Position numbers and translations under genes: made by a program
From: Pseudomonadota bacterium
Lineage (GTDB): Bacteria; Desulfobacterota; Desulfobulbia; Desulfobulbales; Desulfocapsaceae
DNA length: 64,000 nucleotides
Assembly (NCBI GenBank): GCA_023412495.1
Contig: JAEYNP010000013.1
Location: forward strand, 62,001-126,000
Direction of reading: 5' to 3'
Notes under the pieces: model-generated
Database searches by the model: none
Seen by the model: the letters and a program-made list of their open reading frames with translations, nothing else
Told to the model about the DNA's origin: nothing
Part shown: positions 58,057 through 64,000 of the stretch, piece by piece
How the letters are laid out: every line of letters starts with the position of its first letter
Numbering within the stretch: the stretch's first letter is position 1

Positions 58057-58074
58057 GAGCTCAGCGCTATGCGT
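58000..58074 (+). other. Degenerate attC site
   Basis: GACGAACAAGTCGCTTCTCAC at the left (shown in part as GAACAAGTCGCTTCTCAC) and GTGAGAGCTCAGCGCTATGC at the right mirror the AACAAGTCGCT...AGCTCAGCGTTATGC form of integron attC sites, with CTCAC/GTGAG arms and an inner GCGCTCCGCGC palindrome. The R' core reads GCTATGC rather than GTTATGC. It overlaps the end of the acetyltransferase and the start codon of the GDPD gene. Confidence 0.55.
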
Positions 58075-59046
58075 AAACGTAGATACAAGATCCTGCTGGC
58101 AACGGCCTTGACCGTCTCTGCTGTCTATGTTTTCAACGCCTCTTGGCGCGTACCCGCTGGCGAGCCAGAACTTCGGCTGATCGCTCATCGTGGAATCCAT
58201 CAGACATTCTCTCTGGACGGGTTGCAGAACGACACATGCACGGCTACGCGTATCCATCATCCAACTCACGATTACATCGAGAACACCATTCGCTCCATGC
58301 AGGCCGCTTTCGCTGCTGGAGCTGACATTGTCGAACTTGATGTTCATCCAACAATTGATGGGAAATTTGCAGTCCTGCATGACTGGAACATTGACTGTCG
58401 CACAGAAGGTCATGGTGTAACCCGAGAACACAGCCTGGCTTACCTCAAATCCCTTGATATTGGGTATGGATACACGGCTGACGGCGGAAGTAGCTTTCCT
58501 TTGCGCGGCCGTGGCGTCGGACTCATGCCGGAGTTGCGTGAAGTCTTCACCGTACTTCCCGGTGGTCGATTTCTTGTCAATTTCAAAAGTCGCGAAGCGC
58601 GTGAGGGAGATATGCTTGCTGCGCTCATGGACGAGCATCCCGAATGGCGGCCAGCAGTGTGGGGGATCTATGGTGGCGATGAGCCGACGTCCAGAGCGGC
58701 TGAACTGCTGGGTAATGACGTGAAAGCCTGGTCGCGTCGTGGCTTGATCGATTGTCTTGGCCGATACATTGCTATTGGATGGACTGGCGTTATGCCTGAC
58801 GCCTGCAAGGGAACAGCCGTCATGATTCCGGTCAATGCTGCGCCGTGGCTCTGGGGTTGGCCAAATTTGCTCCTTCAACGCTTTCACGCGGTCGGCAGCG
58901 AAGTGATTCTTCTTGGCCCTTTCTCCTCTGGTGACCCAGGGGCGACTGGCATTGATACTCTTGAGGAGTTGGCCCGAGTTCCATCAGGATTCTCGGGGTA
59001 TCTCTGGACCAACAAGATAGAAGTTATCGGACCAGCAGTGAAATGA
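58069..59046 (+). CDS. Glycerophosphodiester phosphodiesterase family protein
   Basis: A 325-residue protein with an N-terminal membrane or signal segment (ILLATALTVSAVYVF) and a GDPD domain. LIAHRGIHQ has the first catalytic His, then IENT, IVELDVHPTIDGKFAVLHDW with the metal-binding Glu/Asp and second His, and LPGGRFLVNFK. The enzyme would hydrolyse glycerophosphodiesters to glycerol-3-phosphate and an alcohol outside the cytoplasm. Its start codon ATGCGTAAACG lies inside the attC-like R' core, so its expression signals were probably set by cassette insertion. Confidence 0.8.
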   Translation: MRKRRYKILLATALTVSAVYVFNASWRVPAGEPELRLIAHRGIHQTFSLDGLQNDTCTATRIHHPTHDYIENTIRSMQAAFAAGADIVELDVHPTIDGKFAVLHDWNIDCRTEGHGVTREHSLAYLKSLDIGYGYTADGGSSFPLRGRGVGLMPELREVFTVLPGGRFLVNFKSREAREGDMLAALMDEHPEWRPAVWGIYGGDEPTSRAAELLGNDVKAWSRRGLIDCLGRYIAIGWTGVMPDACKGTAVMIPVNAAPWLWGWPNLLLQRFHAVGSEVILLGPFSSGDPGATGIDTLEELARVPSGFSGYLWTNKIEVIGPAVK

Positions 59047-59090
59047 TGAATGACGCAGTACCGCAAAACGAGAATAATTTGGCCCGTGCC

Positions 59091-59159
59091 ATGCCTCCAG
59101 TAATTTTTTTGAGTTTACCTCGATCTGAGAAAAAATCGCTATAATCCGACAGACTCCTA
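59091..59159. mobile_element. Half copy of the 147-bp MITE-like element
   Basis: On the minus strand it begins TAGGAGTCTGTCGGATTAT and matches the first 69 bases of copies 1 and 2, ending at GGAGGCAT. The other half is absent, so it is a truncated copy. Confidence 0.75.
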
Positions 59160-59342
59160 GAAGAGGATGTCTTTCATTTATGCTGGGCGCCCGCGCCAGG
59201 TGGAAGATTGAGAATGAGACCTTCTGTCAAGCTTCATTAAGATGTTTGGTTCCTCCGCGAAATCGTAACCGATGACACGAAGATAATTTTGAACTGGTTT
59301 AGGCCTCAAACCGAGAGCAGCTGTATTAGAATTTAAATTGCA

Positions 59343-60044
59343 ATGTCAGACAAAATCAACACAAAAGAAATAGAAGAACTGAAGCTTCTCCTCCAGCAAC
59401 TGGGCCCTGATAAAGTCTGGCGGCCGATTGTCACGCCCGAAAAGCAGGTTATCTTCGATGGAGTGGGAGATGAGGAAGATGGCATCATCAGTCACCTTCA
59501 GAGTCTCGATTTTCACAATAAAACCGTTATCGACCTTGGATGCAACCTGGGATACTTCTGTTTTGTCGTTAAAAAAGCCGGGGCGGCAAAAGTCTTGGGT
59601 GTAGATAATGATGAGCGGATGATTCGCGGCTGTCAGATTATAAAAAAGCTGTCCCACCTCGAGGACATCGACTTTCAAACTCTCGACGTCACTTCGCTCA
59701 CCGGGGATTCAGTCTTCGATGTCGGGATGATGATCGACTTCATAGGCAAAAACTCGATTATCAGCGGAATGCTGCCAAAGTTTTTAGATGCCCTGGAGCT
59801 GGTTTCAGGCAAGGAGATGATCCTGACGATACGACCGGTATACCGGATTGACAAACACCTGCAAAACGACACGCGGGGACTTCTGCAAAAGTATTCACAG
59901 AAGTATCTCCGCGGCGGCTGTTTCTATAATATGGAGTATATTTTCGACCGGTTCCGCAAAAAATGGCAGATTGACAGAATTGCCCCAAACAGGGAGAAGA
60001 ATGTGGTGATTAAGGAAACAATTCTGTTGCAACGGAAATTATGA
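59343..60044 (+). CDS. Class I SAM-dependent methyltransferase
   Basis: A 233-residue Rossmann-type methyltransferase: motif I TVIDLGCNLGYFCFVVKKAG, acidic residue after strand 2 in VLGVDNDERM, and motif II-like FQTLDVTSL. The N-terminal extension and general layout recall the DUF1698/CmoB-like group, but the substrate is not predictable. The C-terminal region with YSQKYLRGGCFYNMEYIFDR is unusual. No strong ribosome-binding site precedes the ATG. It is moderately AT-rich and lies in the integron-associated run of co-oriented genes. Confidence 0.75.
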   Translation: MSDKINTKEIEELKLLLQQLGPDKVWRPIVTPEKQVIFDGVGDEEDGIISHLQSLDFHNKTVIDLGCNLGYFCFVVKKAGAAKVLGVDNDERMIRGCQIIKKLSHLEDIDFQTLDVTSLTGDSVFDVGMMIDFIGKNSIISGMLPKFLDALELVSGKEMILTIRPVYRIDKHLQNDTRGLLQKYSQKYLRGGCFYNMEYIFDRFRKKWQIDRIAPNREKNVVIKETILLQRKL

Positions 60045-60048
60045 TGCA

Positions 60049-60098
60049 TTTAGATAGGCTTAAACCCTTAGATAGGGTAAAATTATTCTTGACACGAA
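60049..60098 (+). repeat. Diverged TTAGATGGGGTCAAATC-type units
   Basis: TTTAGATAGGCTTAAACCC followed by TTAGATAGGGTAAAATTATT and CTTGACACGAAGG align with the repeat units at 20282-20360 with several substitutions. They begin four bases after the methyltransferase stop codon. Confidence 0.55.
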
Positions 60099-60105
60099 GG
60101 CTGCA

Positions 60106-60139
60106 CATTCTACGGATTAACCGCAGATGTTTTCGTTCA
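60106..60139 (+). repeat. 34-bp repeated segment, copy 2
   Basis: CATTCTACGGATTAACCGCA followed by GATGTTTTCGTTC, nearly identical to 57451-57484. It lies upstream of the RlpA-like gene. Confidence 0.6.
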
Positions 60140-60157
60140 CGACAACCATTCATGATC

Positions 60158-60562
60158 ATGAAAGATATCAAAGCGAAAATCATTTTGAGAACATTATTGG
60201 TTTTCGCATATTTCATCATTATTCCCGGATGCAGCACAGTTCGACATTATACTGACAGGGACTGGACAGGATATACTGAATCCGGCAAAGCTTCTTTCTA
60301 TGCAGATAAGCATCAGAACCGAAGGACTGCCAGTGGAGATCTGTACAGGCATGATTTGAAAACGGCTGCACATAAGGAGTTGCCTTTCGGATCAAATGTA
60401 AAGGTAACGAACGTAAACAACGGAAAAAGTGTTGCTGTAACAATAAATGATCGGGGGCCATTCGAAGAAGGCCGCATTATTGACCTTTCAAAATCCTCTT
60501 TCAGAAGTATCGGCAACACCTCTTCAGGTTTGATTGACGTAAAAATTGAAGTAATCAGATAG
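60158..60562 (+). CDS. RlpA-like double-psi beta-barrel lipoprotein
   Basis: A 134-residue protein with a lipoprotein signal (LLVFAYFIIIPGCST; lipobox IPGC). The RlpA double-psi barrel shows GKASFYADKHQNRRTASGD, AAHKELPFGSNVKVTN and VTINDRGPFEEGRIIDLS, which includes the catalytic-type Asp and the Asp-Arg-Gly-Pro-Phe motif. RlpA cleaves naked glycan strands of peptidoglycan at division sites. The SPOR domain found in E. coli RlpA is absent. The start is uncertain: ATG at 60158 or 60152, neither with a clear ribosome-binding site. Confidence 0.8.
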   Translation: MKDIKAKIILRTLLVFAYFIIIPGCSTVRHYTDRDWTGYTESGKASFYADKHQNRRTASGDLYRHDLKTAAHKELPFGSNVKVTNVNNGKSVAVTINDRGPFEEGRIIDLSKSSFRSIGNTSSGLIDVKIEVIR

Positions 60563-60645
60563 CGGCCACCAGACCCGCTGCGCTCGCGTTATCAGCAGAA
60601 ACTGATGACACACAAGAAATTCACCAGAATATCCTGAGAATTCGC

Positions 60646-61548
60646 ATGCTTTCCTTACTGCTGCGGCACATCGCCGTGATGTACATTATTTTGCTCCCCC
60701 CTTTTTGCGCTGGTAGTACATCCGGATCGATCACTCGATCAGAGATGCAGACCGATTTCGGCAAGAGGGACGCAACGCTCGCCCAGCCGCCGGACGGCCA
60801 GGCGCAGCCGTTCCGAGAAGGCGATCTCCCGGACTCACCGTGGGGCTTCCGCATCGGCGACCGTGTCATTATCCCCCCTCGCTTCGGTTACGCATCCGAT
60901 TTTCGTGAAGGTTTGGCCCGCGTCTGGGTGCAGATCGACGCCATGGCGCAAGGGGAGGAGCCGCCTCGCTTCCGCTGGGGTTTCATTGACTCCGCCGGGA
61001 CATACAGGGTCGCGCCGCGTTTCACGGCCGCCTCCGAGTTCTTGAGAGGCCGAGTTCTGGTGCAATACGAGGATGAGTTCTTCTTCGTTGACCGCAGCGG
61101 CAGCATTGTCGGCCCGCTTGCCGGTGAAGCGGATGCCGGGCCACTGCCCCTTCCGACCGAGGATGTCCGGTCGCTTGAGCAATATGCCGCGGGTCTCGAC
61201 TTAGGAGTCCCGTTCGAAACGATGCTCGCCAATCCGATCCAAGGCGAAAGGGTTCTGACGGTCCTCGTACGTCCATTAAGATACGGCGCCATCGAGGTTG
61301 TCGAGTGCGGCTGGGAAGGACAGAGCCGGCTGCTCATCCTGCCCGACCACTCGCTCGACAAGGCGCGCGTCATCGTCCAGCAGCTTCTCGCAGGTCGCGA
61401 ATACCGCGACGTCACCGCGAATGGCTTATTTTCCGACGACATTATCACCTACGAACTGGTCATACCTGATTCGCTGGGCGAGTTCATAGGCATACGCCGC
61501 CGCCCCACTGGAGGTCTGTCGATCCACCACACGCACTGGTCCGGCTGA
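60646..61548 (+). CDS. WG-repeat exported protein
   Basis: A 300-residue protein with an N-terminal signal segment (VMYIILLPPFCAG). Two WG/KWG-type repeats follow: WGFRIGDRVIIPPRFGYASD and WGFIDSAGTYRVAPRFTAAS, at about 65-145. The C-terminal 150 residues form a different, unrecognised domain (VLTVLVRPLRYGAIEVVECG). WG repeats are thought to mediate binding. It is GC-rich compared with the first cassette-like genes. An internal ATG at 60679 is an alternative start. Confidence 0.7.
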   Translation: MLSLLLRHIAVMYIILLPPFCAGSTSGSITRSEMQTDFGKRDATLAQPPDGQAQPFREGDLPDSPWGFRIGDRVIIPPRFGYASDFREGLARVWVQIDAMAQGEEPPRFRWGFIDSAGTYRVAPRFTAASEFLRGRVLVQYEDEFFFVDRSGSIVGPLAGEADAGPLPLPTEDVRSLEQYAAGLDLGVPFETMLANPIQGERVLTVLVRPLRYGAIEVVECGWEGQSRLLILPDHSLDKARVIVQQLLAGREYRDVTANGLFSDDIITYELVIPDSLGEFIGIRRRPTGGLSIHHTHWSG

Positions 61549-61661
61549 CGAAATTGAAATAGTGCGTTTTTATTCTCCGCGAGACAAAAGGGTGTTCCGA
61601 TCCAGGTTTCAGCAAGAAAGCACCCCGTTCACGAGGCCCGAAGAAAGAAATTGAGGTTTTC

Positions 61662-62711
61662 ATGCGACAAAACAACTCTCAGCTGGTAATCCGTGATGTT
61701 CCGATACTTCAGTGGGTACTCGGCATTCTTTTCGCGGGCGGCGGCACTTTTATCCTCCTTGATGGAGATCAGCCTGTTTTCGGAGCCATCTTTGCGGCTG
61801 TCGGCCTGGGATTCCTGCTTTTCAGCAGCGTCCTGACCATCAGCGCCGACCGGATGAAACGAATATTGAAACTCGATTACCGCTCTGCATTGCGCCATAC
61901 CTGGAAAGCGATGTCTTTTGACGAGATCGCCGGCATAAATGTGGAACGCAGTGCGAGTCCCAGGAGAGGTTTTGCCTACCGGCTGACTGTATTGCGGAAG
62001 GACGGACAGGTAATCCCCTTCCGGTCGTTCAGTTCCTCCGGCTGGGAAGGGAAGGAACGGTGTGCAGACCGACTGCGCGAATTTCTCGGGATTCAGGATA
62101 CCAACCGCATCCCCGCCGGGATCCTGCCCGCGGAGCTGACGCAGGCCACCGAAATCCACGAGACGAACGGCGTACACTGGCGAATTCAGCCGATGTATAC
62201 CGCCAGTTCCTCCACCCCCACCGGAGCCCGCTGGCATTCGCCGGACTACAAGACGCCGGGTATATTTCTCTTTGTGGCGCAGAAAGCCGAAGGACAGCCG
62301 TCGGGAGGTTTGCTGGCGTCTCTGGGCAGTTTGTTTATCCGGCAGGCCCTCTCGCTCCACGGTTTTTTGCCGGAGGATACGCCCGGCCTGGAACAGGCCA
62401 TGCCCCTGGCTCCGCTTGACCCGGCGCTCGAGCGACACTTCATGGCGTACACCAATTCTCCTTCCTCGGCTCATCAGCTGCTGAATTCGAGGACCGCGAC
62501 ACGGCTTGCGGATTGGGCTGCGCGCTATCCGCTGAAACAATCACAAAGATCGGGCTCCGGTCAGTTGATGACCCTTTTCGGGCCAAATGGCGTCTATCTG
62601 GTTATGCTGAACCTGTTGCAGCCCAGCCAGGCCCACGAACTGGCCTCACTGGGAGTTGAACTGGTTAAAAGTCAGAACCCAGGTTTTGGAAAATTCTCTT
62701 CTACCCATTAA
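61662..62711 (+). CDS. Membrane protein of unknown function
   Basis: A 349-residue protein with two N-terminal membrane helices (about 14-32 and 36-58, VFGAIFAAVGLGFLLFSS). A PH-like beta-rich stretch follows (about 60-140, RMKRILKLDYRSALRHTW...RLTVLRKDGQVIPFRSF), then a long soluble domain. GAGG lies upstream of the ATG. It precedes the M15 peptidase gene by 34 bases and may be cotranscribed. The family was not recognised; the fold suggestion is tentative. Confidence 0.65.
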   Translation: MRQNNSQLVIRDVPILQWVLGILFAGGGTFILLDGDQPVFGAIFAAVGLGFLLFSSVLTISADRMKRILKLDYRSALRHTWKAMSFDEIAGINVERSASPRRGFAYRLTVLRKDGQVIPFRSFSSSGWEGKERCADRLREFLGIQDTNRIPAGILPAELTQATEIHETNGVHWRIQPMYTASSSTPTGARWHSPDYKTPGIFLFVAQKAEGQPSGGLLASLGSLFIRQALSLHGFLPEDTPGLEQAMPLAPLDPALERHFMAYTNSPSSAHQLLNSRTATRLADWAARYPLKQSQRSGSGQLMTLFGPNGVYLVMLNLLQPSQAHELASLGVELVKSQNPGFGKFSSTH

Positions 62712-62745
62712 GCATTCCTTTCGTGGATGATAAAAAGGAGAAAAA

Positions 62746-63207
62746 ATGCCGAACAAGTTAAGCGAACACTTCACGGAAGAAGAGCTGATTGTCAGCCAAA
62801 CCGCCGCCCGCCACGGCATAGACAATTCACCGTCGCCTGCCATCCAGACAAACCTTGTGCGCCTGGCGGGCATACTCGAGGAGGTTCGGGCGCTGCTCGG
62901 AGGCCTGCCTGTCCTGGTGAGCAGCGGATACCGCTGCCTGAAGCTCAATCAGGCGATAGGCGGGTCAAAAACGAGTGCACACATGGAGGGGCTCGCGGTT
63001 GATTTCACGGCACCTGCCTTCGGCAGCCCTCTGGAGGTGGCCCGAAGGATCGCCGCATCAGGCATCGAGTACGATCAACTGATCTATGAATACGGGAACT
63101 GGGTGCACATCGGCCTCGCCCGGGAAGGCGCAACACGGCGCAACGAGCAACTGTCGATTTTCAGGGGTACGGGCTATATCAAGGGGATTATGGCAAGCCC
63201 GGCTTGA
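62746..63207 (+). CDS. M15-family peptidoglycan peptidase (Peptidase_M15_3)
   Basis: A 153-residue zinc peptidase. It has HFTEEELIVSQTAARHGIDN at the start, VSSGYRCLKLN, the zinc ligands in SAHMEGLAVDF (His and Asp) and the third ligand in NWVHIGLA. This short form without a signal peptide is typical of phage-type or predatory D,D/L,D-carboxypeptidases and endolysin-like enzymes that cut peptidoglycan cross-bridges. AAAAGGAGAAAAA gives a strong ribosome-binding site. It could be a phage-derived gene; no other phage gene is next to it. Confidence 0.85.
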   Translation: MPNKLSEHFTEEELIVSQTAARHGIDNSPSPAIQTNLVRLAGILEEVRALLGGLPVLVSSGYRCLKLNQAIGGSKTSAHMEGLAVDFTAPAFGSPLEVARRIAASGIEYDQLIYEYGNWVHIGLAREGATRRNEQLSIFRGTGYIKGIMASPA

Positions 63208-63632
63208 GGGCGGAGCCCGGTGACCGTGCGAATGCCCTCTTCACCGCTGCGGAAGCGATCGGTACCGTGCGCAGGACCAAGGGAGCACTTGTCAGCGGCA
63301 AATGGTCTGCTCGAGAAGATGCTGATTGGGCCTGCCACCACCCGTAAGAAGGTTTACACTCGGGGGGCTTGCTCCAGATTCACGCCCGTGCCAGGCATGC
63401 ACAAGCCATTCCACCGGACTGGCTGAAGCCTGCCAATGAAATTTATGGTCAGGCCAACCACGGATCCTCCTTGTATCCAGGCGGCGAGCAGTTACAGTGT
63501 ATTGCTGAGAGCGGATCAATACGATGTGATTGCCACCGTCGTGGCCGGCCTCACCGGCATCAACGCCGGGAAACGGTCACGTCGCTTTCAGAAACAAGAA
63601 ATGATTTCCCGAGGTGCTCAAGGAGGGAGTCG
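63208..63632. other. Intergenic stretch, no convincing gene
   Basis: Short frames only. No attC core, repeat or promoter was recognised between the M15 gene and the cupin gene. Confidence 0.4.
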
Positions 63633-64000
63633 ATGGACGCTAGAATTCTTCTGCCCGTCGATGGAGACAGCTTCGATTTCGGGGGGCTCGGCGTACACTG
63701 GAAGGTCGAGGGCGTGGACACAGGTCAACGATTTTCCATCGTTCACCATCCTCTCGCCCCCCGCGCCCTGGCCGCTCCCCTTCACTATCACCACAATGAG
63801 GATGAGCTGTCCTACGTCTTGACCGGCACGCTGGGAGCTTTGCTGGGGGACGAGGTTGTTACCGCCGGTCCGGGAGCGTGGGTATTCAAGCCGCGCCGCC
63901 AATGGCACACCTTCTGGAACCCGGGCGATACGCCATGCGAGATCATCGAGATCATTTCGCCTGCAGGGTTCGAGAACTACTTTCGGGAAGTTGCCGCGGC
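63633..64000 (+). CDS. Cupin-domain protein (3' end outside window)
   Basis: The frame starts at an ATG with AGGAGG seven bases upstream and stays open to the end of the window (122 complete codons). It encodes a cupin barrel: LHYHHNEDELSYVLTGTLGA (motif 1; His-His-Glu ligands) and PGAWVFKPRRQWHTFWNPGD (motif 2; His ligand). Function within the cupin superfamily is open: a small dioxygenase, isomerase or ligand-binding protein. No regulator domain is seen in the part present. Confidence 0.8.
   Translation, partial: MDARILLPVDGDSFDFGGLGVHWKVEGVDTGQRFSIVHHPLAPRALAAPLHYHHNEDELSYVLTGTLGALLGDEVVTAGPGAWVFKPRRQWHTFWNPGDTPCEIIEIISPAGFENYFREVAA

Noticed and set aside
57661..58887. 408-codon minus-strand frame
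   Set aside because: Antisense to the acetyltransferase and GDPD genes, both of which have clear family motifs on the plus strand.
60563..60645. Possible third attC (CCCGCTGCGCTCGCG then GTTATCAG) after the RlpA-like gene
   Set aside because: Only the right half is suggestive and the R' core does not match GTTRRRY; no complementary left core was seen.
63436..63822. 128-codon plus-strand frame overlapping the start of the cupin gene
   Set aside because: The overlapping cupin frame from 63633 has a strong ribosome-binding site and complete metal-binding motifs; this frame has neither.

Overview
The window looks like a chromosomal segment of a high-GC, Gram-negative anaerobe. The gene content suggests a Desulfobacterota/deltaproteobacterial lineage: a tungsten-type aldehyde:ferredoxin oxidoreductase, a CooC-type CODH maturation ATPase, a gamma-class carbonic anhydrase, several sigma-54 activators and promoters, and many two-component proteins. 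The taxonomic assignment is an inference from content; no rRNA or tRNA gene was seen.

Layout. 1-7265: end of an anion transporter, a single-domain response regulator, a gamma-carbonic anhydrase, an unusual flavin disulfide oxidoreductase, two membrane proteins and a homocysteine methyltransferase. 7266-13900: a chemoreceptor behind a phased GTTGAC operator array and a possible sigma-54 promoter, then a GABA-type aminotransferase/aldehyde:ferredoxin oxidoreductase operon with its own candidate sigma-54 promoter. 14208-22570: an amidotransferase, a covalent-flavin oxidase, a NorQ/NorD-type (MoxR AAA plus VWA) pair, an alpha/beta hydrolase and a lipid kinase. 22573-31533: a giant beta-propeller hybrid kinase; a KinB/AlgB-like kinase and NtrC-type regulator facing a small membrane protein that has a near-perfect sigma-54 promoter; and a secreted low-complexity protein. 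31770-39819: hydrolase, DUF72, a phospholipase D-type lipoprotein, a Gln-rich PRC-barrel protein, a CsgD-like regulator and Ada. 40045-51707: CooC, a REC-kinase, and a coupled operon of an HD-GYP regulator, a peptide-binding protein whose two halves are in swapped order (apparent circular permutation), and a 1673-residue three-sensor-domain phosphorelay kinase; then a PAS-containing sigma-54 activator.

51930-64000 differs from the rest. A frameshifted, truncated integron-type integrase points leftward. To its right lies a run of co-oriented, compositionally mixed accessory genes: a membrane protein, a zinc-ribbon/PD-(D/E)XK nuclease, a lipoprotein, a broken DUF6765 gene, a phospholipase A2-like protein, an acetyltransferase, a GDPD, a methyltransferase, RlpA, a WG-repeat protein, a membrane protein, an M15 peptidase and a cupin. 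One clear attC site (53515-53599) and one degenerate one (58000-58074) mark this as an eroded chromosomal integron.

The window also carries several families of intergenic palindromic repeats: a 147-bp MITE-like element, a two-module GC-hairpin/GTACCTT element, GGGGTCAAATC units and others. Many sit exactly at the stop codons of genes, in several cases supplying the stop codon.
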